The position numbers and the translations under genes are program-made. Under the pieces are notes generated by a model that saw only the letters and a program-made list of their open reading frames with translations, was not told the origin of the DNA and made no database searches. A stretch of 64,000 bases of DNA from Synechocystis salina LEGE 00031 (GTDB lineage Bacteria > Cyanobacteriota > Cyanobacteriia > Cyanobacteriales > Microcystaceae). Of the stretch, positions 1 to 9,170 are shown piece by piece. Each line of letters opens with the position of its first letter. Within the stretch, counting starts at the first letter, position 1. The stretch spans positions 1 to 64,000 of the forward strand of contig NZ_JADEVV010000016.1 of NCBI RefSeq assembly GCF_015207985.1, in the 5' to 3' direction.

Positions 1-462
1 TGAAGGTTACACCCGCATCTACATCATCGGGGTCGGTGTAACCTAAATCTGCCGCTAGGATGCTGTAGGTTCCACCTTCGGCTACCGTTGCACTCAAGTC
101 TCCTGTCAATACTGGTGGTTCATTGACCGGGGTAACGATGAAATTGAAGGTACTTGCTATTGGTGTTGAGCTATCTTCGTTGCCGTCTTCTACTAGGACA
201 TCAAAGGAGGCTGTTGTTGTTTCACCACCATCGTGCTGGAAGCTCACCTGCCCTGCCGTCAATTGGGTTCCCGTGAAGGAGGTTGCGGCAACACCATTCA
301 CCAATACCGTGCCATTGCTCTGGTTACTCACCGTGAAGGTTACACCCGCATCTACATCATCGGGGTCGGTGTAACCTAAATCTGCCGCTAGGATGCTGTA
401 GGTTCCACCTTCGGCTACCGTTGCACTCAAGTCTCCTGTCAATACTGGTGGTTCATTGACCG
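1..462. repeat. 333-bp tandem repeat inside the adhesin gene
   Basis: Bases 1-129 recur without any difference at 334-462, a period of 333 bp or 111 codons. Each unit encodes one cadherin-like module containing the DPDDVDAG calcium-binding type motif. The first unit is cut by the window edge, so more copies probably lie to the left. Perfect nucleotide identity indicates recent duplication or gene conversion. Confidence 0.9.
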
Positions 463-2620
463 CATTGACAGTAATGGTTGAGGTGTCGGAATCAGACTTA
501 GCCCCCCCTGAACCTGTATTACCTCCGTCATTGGTTACCATGGTGAGGGTAACGGCACCGTTGAAGTTGGCAGTTGGAGCAAAAACGGGGGCAGAGCTAA
601 CACCCAGGAATGTATTGATGTTGGCTACTGTACCGCTCAGAACAATGGAGCCAGTTCCAGAGCCGGTTACTGTGACACCTCCTCCTGGTGATGCAGATAA
701 AGTTCCTGAATTGACAGACAGGGTTATTGTTACATTGCCGGATCCAGCATCTACATCGCTGATGGACAGACCACTCAAGGTTAAGTTCGTGTCCTCATTG
801 ACGTTGAATGTTGCCGGTAGGGTATTTACTGGCGCATCATTGACGGTGACGGTGGTGGGTTCGTTGGCGTAGGGAATAAATACAAAAACGGATCCAAATT
901 GACGCCCCCCATTAAAATTAACCGGCGCTGTAGCTCCTATAGAGATATTTATAGAACTAACCGAATCGAATCTCGTTTGTACCCGGCCCTGGTCGTTGAG
1001 AGCCAGACCACTATACTCCCCTGAACCAGTAAATCTGATCTGATCTCCTTCACCCGCAGAAGCAGTTAAGTTGGTCGAAGGGTTATTATTAGCAAGCTGA
1101 TATAGTTCAAATCCGCCATACTCGACGAATTCGGGACCATCGATATCGATGGAATTACTGTATAAATTAGTCAGAGCGAGCGGATTACCGGCGGTATCTT
1201 GGAAATTAATCGTGAAATCAACTCTTCCATTGGCACTAGATACATTAACCCTGGGAGCAAAAAAAGCACTGTCCGGAATAGTAAGAGAGCCAACTGTATA
1301 GTTATTGTTTCCATTAGGGTTGGGATCATCTATGGAGACAAGTGTGGCATTCGAGATGTTATCGATTGTCACCAGAGCATCGATTTGGGTTCCTGCAACA
1401 GTGACGATATTAGTAAATTTATAGACTGCGCCGATGGTAGCAGCACCAGTACCAGTACCTGCCTGATAAATGCCAGGGTTAGTAGAGTTATTAGAAGCGT
1501 TATTAGGGCTTGCGCCACCATCGAAGTTTAGGAGCAGGCCTCCAACATCAATCGGTGGAGCTGACTGTTCAACGGAAAGGGATTGACCATCGATGGTAAT
1601 TTGGGCTTGATCGACATTTTGTTGTAATGAAGCCAGATAAAATTCATTACCCAATACTACATTCGCAAATATTTCTCCTTCGTCGCCTTGGCTATCGGCC
1701 CCGTCATTTAAAATCTGGTCAAAATCATGGCCAATTTCTTCGAGCAAGACAGCAACAATTTGCTCTTGGCTAGCGGTGGCAAACCAATCGGCATTCAGAT
1801 AAATAGTCGGTGTACCAGTGGTTCCGGTCGCACTGTAGGCCCCCAAAGCTCCCTGTAATTCGGCGCCAGAACGTACTTCCAAACGGATTTGGTAACTACC
1901 ATCCAAAATGGAAGACCGCAAAGATTCTGCATTCCCTGTCCAGCCAGTAGTGCCAGCGGTGGCGCTAAAAGGGATGGCTAACTGAGTGAGATAGTCAGAT
2001 TGGGCAAAAAAGCCGGAAAGTTGCTCCTGTACTAACAATTGCAGGGCATCGAGCCGCTCGGTGTAGATACCAGAGGAATCTACTAGACCGAACAAAGACC
2101 ATTCGCCGTTGCCATCCAAGACGCCGGGATAGGCCGCTAACTCAGGAGCAGAAAAAATATTTTCCATGACAATATCACCCGTTTGAAAATCTAAAAGCCA
2201 ATTACCACCCAGGGCTTGATGCCCGATCGCCGTAGTGGAAGCGGCGACCCCAGCCTCAGTTAACCCAGCTAACTTTTCAACAAATTCCGCACCGGCATCT
2301 CCGGCAGCCACATTGCAACCGTAGAGAAATAGTTGGGGGGACTCTACCCCAGCAAACCAGCCTTTTAACTCCTGACTGCGAAGGGCCAAATTATCCAAGC
2401 CCAGATGACCATTACCTAGGTGCAGAAAGCCAGGGGAACCATGGCAAAGAATATGCAGAGAACGAACAGCACCTTGTCTCCCAATCGCTTCAGTAATCTG
2501 CCGGAGACCGTCCTGGTCGGGGTCTAGGGTTATTGCTGCAACATTGGGCAGAATAGCCGCCTGAAGCAGGCCCCCATGGAACACCCGGGAGTCAAGGACA
2601 AACAAGGTCGAGTTGTGCAT
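1..2620 (-). CDS. giant DUF4347 / cadherin-like repeat surface protein (5' part, truncated by window edge)
   Basis: Reading the minus strand from the ATG at 2618-2620 gives an open frame that continues past base 1 (more than 870 residues seen). Residues about 5-165 resemble DUF4347, the N-terminal domain of many giant bacterial adhesins (SRVFHGG, ILCHGSPGFLHLG, LYGCNVAAG). Residues about 170-300 contain LLEEIGHDFDQ followed by an acidic NDGADSQGDEG stretch, a zincin-like segment often seen in giant cyanobacterial proteins. After this come Ca-binding cadherin/Calx-beta-type modules (VNEPPVLTGDLSATVAEGG, YTDPDDVDAG). No signal peptide is visible; such proteins usually use a C-terminal type I secretion signal, which would lie outside the window. 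Role inferred: secreted or surface adhesion/biofilm protein. The family call is good; the substrate is unknown. Confidence 0.85.
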   Translation of the reverse strand, partial: MHNSTLFVLDSRVFHGGLLQAAILPNVAAITLDPDQDGLRQITEAIGRQGAVRSLHILCHGSPGFLHLGNGHLGLDNLALRSQELKGWFAGVESPQLFLYGCNVAAGDAGAEFVEKLAGLTEAGVAASTTAIGHQALGGNWLLDFQTGDIVMENIFSAPELAAYPGVLDGNGEWSLFGLVDSSGIYTERLDALQLLVQEQLSGFFAQSDYLTQLAIPFSATAGTTGWTGNAESLRSSILDGSYQIRLEVRSGAELQGALGAYSATGTTGTPTIYLNADWFATASQEQIVAVLLEEIGHDFDQILNDGADSQGDEGEIFANVVLGNEFYLASLQQNVDQAQITIDGQSLSVEQSAPPIDVGGLLLNFDGGASPNNASNNSTNPGIYQAGTGTGAATIGAVYKFTNIVTVAGTQIDALVTIDNISNATLVSIDDPNPNGNNNYTVGSLTIPDSAFFAPRVNVSSANGRVDFTINFQDTAGNPLALTNLYSNSIDIDGPEFVEYGGFELYQLANNNPSTNLTASAGEGDQIRFTGSGEYSGLALNDQGRVQTRFDSVSSINISIGATAPVNFNGGRQFGSVFVFIPYANEPTTVTVNDAPVNTLPATFNVNEDTNLTLSGLSISDVDAGSGNVTITLSVNSGTLSASPGGGVTVTGSGTGSIVLSGTVANINTFLGVSSAPVFAPTANFNGAVTLTMVTNDGGNTGSGGAKSDSDTSTITVNAVNEPPVLTGDLSATVAEGGTYSILAADLGYTDPDDVDAGVTFTVSNQSNGTVLVNGVAATSFTGTQLTAGQVSFQHDGGETTTASFDVLVEDGNEDSSTPIASTFNFIVTPVNEPPVLTGDLSATVAEGGTYSILAADLGYTDPDDVDAGVTF

Positions 2621-3040
2621 ATTCAGGATTAAAAGACTCGAAAAAATTGAAAAATTATTTAGGATTCAAGCAGCGGCTAACACAATGGCAGCTCAGTTCG
2701 GGGCCGGAGCTCCAGATAAATTCAGTTAGGCGGTTAAACTTAGTTAAAGCAACGGCGCAACCAAACATGGAAAAACAGTTAGAGAAAAGCCCTTTGACCT
2801 TTCCGCAATCTCCTCGCGAATGGGGACAGATGAAAAAAACATCCCGAAATTTCTCCGTATTTACCGATATCTAACCCCATCTTACCCAAAAAAAACTAAA
2901 AGTATTCACGGTTGCCATGCAAATTTGTCAGGTTACTGAGTTTCCCCGACTGCCGGTAAAAAAATTAACCCTCCACCAAGGCCTGAGGGCTGGGGGCAAC
3001 AAATTCGTAATTACACTTAGACCGGGCATTCTACTGACAA
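2621..3040. other. intergenic region between adhesin start and DUF721 gene end
   Basis: About 420 bp without a convincing gene. It holds the upstream region of the adhesin (minus strand) and the downstream region of the DUF721 gene. Short plus-strand frames here (2647-2874, 2917-3147) have no recognisable domain or ribosome-binding site, and the second runs into the DUF721 gene antisense. No clear promoter or terminator was identified. Confidence 0.5.
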
Positions 3041-3616
3041 CTAACGATGTCCATCTTTTTCTGGCCGGGATTGGGAAAAAATTTCCCGCCAGGGCTTGGT
3101 GGCACAGACACTACAGCAGCCCCAACGTTCGATTTCCCCCGGGTTAACCGCACTGCCGCATTGGGGACAGGACTGCAAAACCTCGGCTCGTTCTTTTAGG
3201 GTGGTGAGCCACTTTTCCAGGGCTTCTGCTGCACTGGTGACTTTTTCACGGCGATCGCCTGGAGGGGGAGGAGCAGGCCGGGGCATGGGGGCAGAGGCCT
3301 CCGGCAGTTTACCCGAATGTTGTTGGTGCCAGTGGAGGGGAGAAAAGCGCAGATCCTCCAAAGGCTCCGTCAACTCTCGATTTAGTTTGGCCAAAAGATT
3401 AATGCGCTGCAGTTGAAGATTTTGGGCCAGGGCCGGGGAAATGACCGCCACCGTCAGTACACTCCGTTGAATGCCGAGGGGTTTGGTACAGTCCTGTAAA
3501 CGGGGATCGATCACCTTCTGCCAAGCTTCTTTGACCAATTGGTAACGGCGCAGTTGTTCCCACCCCGGCGATCGCCTGAGATGGCCCAGTAGGTGGTCGA
3601 GATTGTTTAAGCCCAT
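3041..3616 (-). CDS. DUF721 (DciA-like) protein with C-terminal zinc ribbon
   Basis: 191 residues from the ATG at 3616; an upstream alternative start at 3661 adds only a low-quality extension. Residues about 1-95 match the DUF721/DciA fold (LRRYQLVKEAWQKVI, then SVLTVAVISPALAQNLQLQ), a KH-like domain; in other bacteria DciA helps load the replicative helicase. A proline-rich linker follows. Residues about 145-180 carry CPQCG and a second CC--C cluster, forming a probable zinc ribbon as in cyanobacterial members. It is divergent from psbI with about 150 bp between. Function in cyanobacteria is inferred only from the family. Confidence 0.75.
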   Translation of the reverse strand: MGLNNLDHLLGHLRRSPGWEQLRRYQLVKEAWQKVIDPRLQDCTKPLGIQRSVLTVAVISPALAQNLQLQRINLLAKLNRELTEPLEDLRFSPLHWHQQHSGKLPEASAPMPRPAPPPPGDRREKVTSAAEALEKWLTTLKERAEVLQSCPQCGSAVNPGEIERWGCCSVCATKPWREIFSQSRPEKDGHR

Positions 3617-3767
3617 GGTGTGCCTCCCTTGGCGGTGGAAATTCCCCGGCCATCCCCCCAAAGCCTAGACCGAAATGGGGTAAAGTAGGCAAGGTAGAAT
3701 GGTTTCTGCGCCCGGATTTTTGCTCAATTAAGCTTGGCTACGCCTTTGAATTTAACAAGGAGAATTT

Positions 3768-3884
3768 ATGTTAACCCTTAAAATCGCCGTTTATATCGTT
3801 GTTGGCTTGTTTATTTCCCTGTTTATCTTCGGCTTCCTTTCCAGTGACCCCACCCGGAACCCTGGCCGCAAGGACTTTGAATAA
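3768..3884 (+). CDS. psbI: photosystem II reaction centre protein I
   Basis: A 38-residue protein starting [13 protein letters not shown] and ending [17 protein letters not shown], which is the canonical PsbI length and sequence: one transmembrane helix followed by the conserved RNPGR tail. PsbI lies at the periphery of the PSII core near D1 and CP43 in the thylakoid membrane and helps assembly and stability. A good ribosome-binding site (AAGGAG) ends 5 bp before the ATG. The gene stands alone, divergent from the DUF721 gene. Identification is secure. Confidence 0.97.
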
Positions 3885-4113
3885 GCTTTAGCCAAAAAAT
3901 TTTCCTCTCTCCCTAGACTAATTTTTGTGCCAGGGGTAGATTGGAACCTGATTGCTCTCCCCCACCGGAGAGTTTTTTGTCGCTGGGGCCACAGACGAAA
4001 CGATTTCTGGCAATTGATCGTCCCCCTTGTTAACCAAGCCCAGTTAGCCTTAGCTTTATATTTCAGTCCAAACAAAGCAAATGTTAGCGTTGGCGTTTAG
4101 TTCGTCGATTTAA

Positions 4114-6537
4114 ATGCCCCCTATTGTTTCCCCTCCCCCTCCTCCGGTACCCATTGAAGTGATCAGTCCGAGGGAGACTGAAGAAATGCTGGCAACTGAC
4201 GGGGCAACACTTTCCTCGTCCACTCCTCCATCGGCGGACCCGGCGATCGCCCAGGCTTCGGCCAAGGATCTGTACCTTAATCCCAACTCTGGTTTGTCCC
4301 TGGGGGGTGCCCCCGTTGCCCCCAACTCTAGAATCGGCGATCGGCCTGTGGAGGTACCCATTCCCACGGCCAAGAAAATTATCAGTCAATCCCGGGACGG
4401 AGAGATTCAAGAATATCTGATCACAGCCCCCAGCGAGTCGGAGCTAGAAGTGATCACAGGGCCCACGGGGGAAGCTGAGCCCACAGTTGAAGAAAATGGC
4501 CAAGAGGCGATCGATGAAGTCGATGAAGTCTTGGAAATCGACCCTGGAGTCACCCCTCCCCCAACGACAACAGAAAATAACCCAGAGCCCAGCCAATTTC
4601 TTGATAGTTCCCCTATTCCGGCCACGGAGGCAGATGAAGTCGCCATTCCTCCGGAAGTAATCGAACTAATTTCCGACCACCAAGAATTTGACAGCAATCG
4701 GGAAGTGGTCACCGCCACCGGGAACGTCACCATGCGCTTTGCCAATGGGCTACTGCTGGCCGATCGCCTACGGGTTAATTTGCCGGACCGGTTTGCCGTG
4801 GCTGAAGGGAACGTCACCCTGAAGCGGGGAGAACAAATTCTCCAGGGGCAAAGATTTGAATACTTCTTTGTGCTCAACCAGGGGGTAATCTACGACGCCA
4901 ACGGGGAAATTTACCAGCCCAGCACCGCCCGGGACTTTGCCCAAACTGTGCCCGCTGACTTTGGCAACCCCATTGTTTCTAACCAAAGCTTGAACGATCG
5001 CCTAGCCATTAATCAGCCCCTCACCAATGTAGTGGGGCAAGAAGGCTTTCGGGCCGGCATTGGGGCCAGTAACCCAGGGGCCCAGAGTGCTAGCCAAACG
5101 GACACTGGTGGGCAAGTCAATCGCCTCCGTTTCCAGGCAGAGCAGGTGGACTTCGACGCCGATGGTTGGCGGGCCAAGAAAGTTCGCATCACCAACGATC
5201 CCTTTAACCCTCCGGAGCTAGAGGTACAAGCAGAAACTGCCGATTACTATAACGTCGCCCCGGAGGTGGATGAACTCAAACTCACTGGCTCCCGGGTGCT
5301 GCTCGACCAAACCACATCCCTGCCCTTCCAGGACCGTCTCACCATCGATCGCCGCGATCGCCAACCGGGATTAATTAGCATTGGCTATGACGGCGAAGAC
5401 CGGGGCGGCTTATACGTCCAGGGGAATTTCACCCCCATTGACACCGACAGTGTCACTTTTCAAGTTAAGCCCCAATACCTGGTGCAAAAGGTCTTTTTCC
5501 CCGACGCTTTCCCCCTGGCCAACCAGAGCGATGCGGAGGTTTGTGCCCTTTGCCCCGCTGCCTTTGGTTTGATTACGGAGTTGAACGTCAACTTCAATGA
5601 GCGGATGAATTTACTGAATACCCTCAACTTTTCCAACCTCAATTTGGATGCCATTGACGATTCTCTCCGGGCCAAACTAGCTTTGCAGAATAAATTGGGG
5701 GATTTGGGCAATCCCTACGATCTACGATTTGAGTACAATTACCGCGAGCGCTTATACAACGGCTCCCTCGGTTTCCAGACGGTGCAAAGTAGTGTGGGGG
5801 CGATTATTGTTTCCCCCACCATTTACCCCTTTGAAGATCCCAGCTTGGCCCTCAACTATCAAGCATCTGTGCAGAGCGTGGAAGCCAGTACCGATCGCCA
5901 AGAATTGATTAACCCCACCACCGGGGATAACCTGGTCAGCCTGATGCGTTTACAGGGGGCCGCGTCCCTGACTAAATATTTTGTGCTTTGGGCCGGGGAA
6001 GCCCTCCCCCCCACCGCGGAAGAAGGCTTGCGCTATTCCCCCAATGTGGTGGTGCCCTACGTGGTGTTCAACACTGGTATTACCGGCGTGGGCAGTTACT
6101 ACGGCGATGGCAGTACCCAACCGTCCCTCACCGGCACCGTCGGCTTTTTTGGGCAATTTGGCAATTTCTCCAAGCCCTATTTGGACTACACCGGCTTTAA
6201 CATTGGCTACTCCCAAGGCATTCGGGGGGATGCTTCGCCATTTTTCTTTGACCGCTTTGCCGACACGGAGATAGTTAGCTTTGGTTTAACCCAACAAATC
6301 TACGGGCCATTGCGGTTTGGGGTGCAGGGAGCCTACAGCTTGACCGCCAACGAACAAATCAGCACTGACTACGTTTTGGAATATAGTCGCCGCACCTACA
6401 ATATCCAACTACGCTACAACCCCCAACTCCAAGTGGGCTCGATCAACCTACGCATCAGCGATTTCAACTGGAGTGGGAACCCGGGCACCTTTGATGGCAG
6501 TGACATCCGCCCCGTTACCCAAGGGGTTATTCGTTGA
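4114..6537 (+). CDS. DUF3769 outer-membrane protein, LptD/OstA-like
   Basis: 807 residues. The first ~190 residues are proline/acidic-rich low complexity. Residues about 190-260 form an OstA/LptA-like beta-jellyroll repeat (DHQEFDSNREVVTATGNVTMRFANG, LLADRLRVNL, AVAEGNVTL). The remainder is rich in alternating aromatic/polar strands and fits the DUF3769 beta-barrel, ending in RPVTQGVIR. Cyanobacterial DUF3769 proteins are regarded as the counterpart of the LPS-transport protein LptD. The start is odd: an in-frame TAA lies directly before the ATG (TAAATG), and no signal peptide is visible, although an outer-membrane protein should have one. An in-frame 10-codon frame (ATG 4081) ends at that TAA. 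A plausible ribosome-binding site is also lacking. Confidence 0.8.
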   Translation: MPPIVSPPPPPVPIEVISPRETEEMLATDGATLSSSTPPSADPAIAQASAKDLYLNPNSGLSLGGAPVAPNSRIGDRPVEVPIPTAKKIISQSRDGEIQEYLITAPSESELEVITGPTGEAEPTVEENGQEAIDEVDEVLEIDPGVTPPPTTTENNPEPSQFLDSSPIPATEADEVAIPPEVIELISDHQEFDSNREVVTATGNVTMRFANGLLLADRLRVNLPDRFAVAEGNVTLKRGEQILQGQRFEYFFVLNQGVIYDANGEIYQPSTARDFAQTVPADFGNPIVSNQSLNDRLAINQPLTNVVGQEGFRAGIGASNPGAQSASQTDTGGQVNRLRFQAEQVDFDADGWRAKKVRITNDPFNPPELEVQAETADYYNVAPEVDELKLTGSRVLLDQTTSLPFQDRLTIDRRDRQPGLISIGYDGEDRGGLYVQGNFTPIDTDSVTFQVKPQYLVQKVFFPDAFPLANQSDAEVCALCPAAFGLITELNVNFNERMNLLNTLNFSNLNLDAIDDSLRAKLALQNKLGDLGNPYDLRFEYNYRERLYNGSLGFQTVQSSVGAIIVSPTIYPFEDPSLALNYQASVQSVEASTDRQELINPTTGDNLVSLMRLQGAASLTKYFVLWAGEALPPTAEEGLRYSPNVVVPYVVFNTGITGVGSYYGDGSTQPSLTGTVGFFGQFGNFSKPYLDYTGFNIGYSQGIRGDASPFFFDRFADTEIVSFGLTQQIYGPLRFGVQGAYSLTANEQISTDYVLEYSRRTYNIQLRYNPQLQVGSINLRISDFNWSGNPGTFDGSDIRPVTQGVIR

Positions 6538-6918
6538 AGCTCAACATAGGCTGGGGCTGACAATTGTTCCCAAATTTATGTCTGCTTTTGTTGACATTTT
6601 TGTAGCGGAGGACACCGTTCAATTCTCGGCCTATGGACGGGGAAAAATTCAGATAATTTTAAAGGGATCAAGCCAAAATGACCTGATCCCCGGGTTTTTT
6701 ATTATGTTAAGGGTCTTTATAAAGGTGACCCCGTGTTATTTCGTTGTATCAATTATGGCTGATCCCCAGGCGATCGTTGTTTTTTTTAAGATTCTCTTTA
6801 TAATTCTCATAATCATTTCTTATTAAGTTTTGTAACAAAATTATAGCCCAAGGGAATCAGGGGAGCAACCCATCCCCGGATCGGCTAGGTAGTCCCCGGG
6901 TTGTAGCTTTAAGCAAAC
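6538..6918. other. intergenic region between convergent DUF3769 and YqeG genes
   Basis: About 380 bp between convergent genes. It contains the terminator at 6664-6700, followed by an AT-rich stretch (6700-6850). No gene is supported. Confidence 0.5.
6664..6700 (+). terminator. rho-independent terminator after the DUF3769 gene
   Basis: GGGATCA (6664-6670) pairs with TGATCCC (6684-6690) across a 13-nt loop, followed by CGGG and a run of six T. It lies about 125 bp downstream of the DUF3769 stop in the right orientation. Confidence 0.65.
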
Positions 6919-7443
6919 TTACTCAAGGGCCCCCTGGAGGGTAACCCCCAGTTTTTGGGAAAGCCAAACCTCTATGTTTCTGATCGACCAAGGATAGAGG
7001 GGCTTGCCTGGTAACACCATGGGCTCCACCAAAATGGTAAACATCCCCAAACGGTTCCCCGCCAGCACATCGGTAAAGAGGCGATCGCCCACCATGGCAA
7101 CAGCTTCCACCGGCAATTGCATTTCCGTAATGGCCTGGCGCAGTTTACGACGGGAAGGTTTGGCGGCCCCATAGAGGAAGGGTAAATCTAGGGTTTGGGC
7201 TACCCCCCCAATGCGAGACTCGCTCATATTGTTGCTCACCAACCAAATGGGCAGTTTGGCTTTGATGGGATCAATCCACTCCCGCAACTCCTCTGACACC
7301 TGATCCCCCCTAAACGGCACCAGGGTTTCGTCCACATCCAACACTAAACCCTTGACCCCATGGCGATCGAGGATGGCGAGGGACAACTCTACAATGGTTT
7401 TACCCAAAACTAAATCCGGTTGTAGTAACTTTGCGCGGGTCAT
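6919..7443 (-). CDS. YqeG family HAD-type phosphatase
   Basis: 174 residues from the ATG at 7443 (MTRAKLLQPDLVLG); the longer frame to 7503 gives an unlikely cysteine/leucine-rich extension. HAD motif I is LDVDETLVPF (nucleophile Asp), motif II is WLVSNN, and motif III/IV is AKPSRRKL then MVGDRLFTDVLAGN. This matches the YqeG/IIIA HAD subfamily, whose substrate is not settled; phosphatidylglycerophosphate phosphatase activity is known in related members. It follows the pseudouridine synthase gene on the same strand by about 60 bp, so co-transcription is plausible. Confidence 0.85.
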   Translation of the reverse strand: MTRAKLLQPDLVLGKTIVELSLAILDRHGVKGLVLDVDETLVPFRGDQVSEELREWIDPIKAKLPIWLVSNNMSESRIGGVAQTLDLPFLYGAAKPSRRKLRQAITEMQLPVEAVAMVGDRLFTDVLAGNRLGMFTILVEPMVLPGKPLYPWSIRNIEVWLSQKLGVTLQGALE

Positions 7444-7502
7444 GGTAGGGCAAAAAATAAGGGAATTTAACAACAAACAATAAAAATACAAGTGTGCGAG
7501 CA

Positions 7503-8252
7503 CTATGGCAGATTAACCTGTTTTTTCAGCAGTCGAATTTCCGCTGGGGAAAGAAAGCGAAACTGGCCACTGCCCAGCACCTTTCCCCTGGTGTGCAACT
7601 GTAGGGGGCCAATGGTGCGGCGATGGAGTTTTAACACGGTCAATCCCAATTCTTCGGCCAAACGACGAATTTGCCGATTGCGCCCCTCCGTCAGGGTAAC
7701 TAACAGGTGAATCTGGTCTTTGGTTTCGGAAATTACCTCTAGGGTGGCCGGTAGGGTTTTTTTGCCATCTAACATCATGCCCGATCGCCACTTTTCCAGA
7801 TCTTCATCGCTGGGATTACCCTCTAACCAAACGTCATAGGTTTTGGGCAAATGGTAACGGGGATGGGTCAGCCGCAGGGTCAACTCGCCGTCATTGGTGA
7901 GCAGGAGAGCGCCGGTGGAATTACGGTCTAACCGACCAACGGGATGTAGTCCTTTGCCCCGTTGTAAATCCTGGGGAAGTAGATCTAGCACCGTTTTCCG
8001 GCCCCTCGGGTCTTCACAGGTGGAAAGCACATCCCTCGGCTTATTGATGAGCAAGTAAAGATCTCGGGGGCGATTATCAGCCTTAATTTGTTTCCCATCC
8101 ACCGAGAGAAAATCCCGCTGGGGATCGGCCTTGTCCCCCAAGCTAGCCACTTTGCCATTGACGCTAACCCGCCCCGCCAGAATCATTTCCTCCGCATGGC
8201 GACGGGAGGCAATGCCCCACTGGGAAAGCAATTTTTGAATACGTTCAGCCAT
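7503..8252 (-). CDS. pseudouridine synthase, RsuA/RluB family
   Basis: 249 residues. An N-terminal S4 RNA-binding domain (residues about 2-50, [21 protein letters not shown] and GRVSVNGKV) is followed by the catalytic domain with the RluB/RsuA signature [19 protein letters not shown]; the Asp in GRLD is the expected catalytic residue. The C-terminal part contains [12 protein letters not shown], also diagnostic. It isomerises uridine to pseudouridine in rRNA; length and motif favour the RluB/E group, but the exact rRNA site cannot be read from sequence. ATG at 8252. Confidence 0.92.
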   Translation of the reverse strand: MAERIQKLLSQWGIASRRHAEEMILAGRVSVNGKVASLGDKADPQRDFLSVDGKQIKADNRPRDLYLLINKPRDVLSTCEDPRGRKTVLDLLPQDLQRGKGLHPVGRLDRNSTGALLLTNDGELTLRLTHPRYHLPKTYDVWLEGNPSDEDLEKWRSGMMLDGKKTLPATLEVISETKDQIHLLVTLTEGRNRQIRRLAEELGLTVLKLHRRTIGPLQLHTRGKVLGSGQFRFLSPAEIRLLKKQVNLP

Positions 8253-8583
8253 AGGTTATCTGACAACCTCAAAGGGTAGGGAAGAAAGGATAAGCACAAC
8301 GGAAATTAATAGGGAATGAGACTCAATTATGCCAATTTATGCAGCGCCCACCATGATAGATCCGTCTCCTTTCCTCGTTTGCAGGCAATATACCAAGGCT
8401 CTATTGAGCTTTTTGGCCATGTCGGTAAAACTGAGTCTCTTTCACAACGATTGTATTCCCCCGACGATAAAGCTCTCTGACAGATGAGGTATTGATTACC
8501 ATTATTGATCCTGGGAAGGCATATTTATTGTTCAGCTCTACGCAGATTAAGCTTGTATATTGATTTTAGATGAGATTAAGACC
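8253..8583. other. intergenic region between divergent pseudouridine synthase and kinase genes
   Basis: About 330 bp between divergent genes. Composition shifts from GC-rich to AT-rich toward the kinase gene. No gene, RNA or clear regulatory motif was recognised apart from the likely promoters of both flanking genes. Confidence 0.4.
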
Positions 8584-9117
8584 ATGCATATATTAACTTT
8601 AATTGGTTGTCCGTCTAGTGGCAAATCAACTGTTGCCAACAAAATTCTGCAAGAGAATTGCGATTATCAAATTGTTTCCACTGATAAAGTTAGGGCAAAA
8701 TTATTTGGAGATGAATCCATTCAAGGTAACTGGCAAGAGCTGGAAAATGAAGTTTTTAGACAAATAAAACAACATGTTAATGCAGGGTATTCAATTATTT
8801 ATGATGCTACTAATGCTAAAAAGGCATGGCGGATAGAACTACTCCAAAAACTCAAACAGCTTGGCGATATTGATGTTATTGGTCTGTATGTAAAAACTCC
8901 ATTAGAAATTTGTCAGCAATGGAATCAACAGAGAGAACGAAAAGTACCGGATTTTATAATTGAAGACTACCATCAAACCCTAAAACAATTTCCTCCAACG
9001 CCAGCAGAGGGCTTTACTACCGTCATAGACGTACTTTATGAGAATGGCAATCTTGCCTATCCAAAGAGTCTTTATGCCACCAGCAAAATCAAATCGGGGA
9101 CAGGCTATGGCAGCTAG
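8584..9117 (+). CDS. P-loop ATPase/kinase, polynucleotide-kinase or zeta-toxin-like
   Basis: 177 residues from the ATG at 8584 (MHILTLIGCPSSGKST); a TTG 24 bp upstream is less likely. The Walker A motif GCPSSGKST is at residues 8-16, an STDKVRAKLFGDE segment follows, IIYDATNAKK is a likely Walker B/lid region, and YVKTPLEICQQWNQQRERKVPDFII resembles the RxxR-type lid of polynucleotide/zeta-type kinases. The substrate is unknown. No RNA ligase, antitoxin or phosphatase partner is adjacent. The gene is clearly more AT-rich than its neighbours and lacks internal HIP1 sites, suggesting horizontal acquisition. Confidence 0.7.
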   Translation: MHILTLIGCPSSGKSTVANKILQENCDYQIVSTDKVRAKLFGDESIQGNWQELENEVFRQIKQHVNAGYSIIYDATNAKKAWRIELLQKLKQLGDIDVIGLYVKTPLEICQQWNQQRERKVPDFIIEDYHQTLKQFPPTPAEGFTTVIDVLYENGNLAYPKSLYATSKIKSGTGYGS

Positions 9118-9170
9118 TGTCCTACCAAGATCAACATCAGGGAAGATTCTATCCTCGGGCTCAACCCCTG

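Noticed and set aside
2647-3147. Two short plus-strand frames between the adhesin and DUF721 genes
   Set aside because: No ribosome-binding site, no domain and poor composition; the second continues antisense into the DUF721 gene.
5310-5375. Clusters of GCGATCGC-like octamers as a possible repeat array or origin
   Set aside because: HIP1 is dispersed across the entire window as in most cyanobacteria; there is no array structure, and no DnaA-box cluster was recognised.
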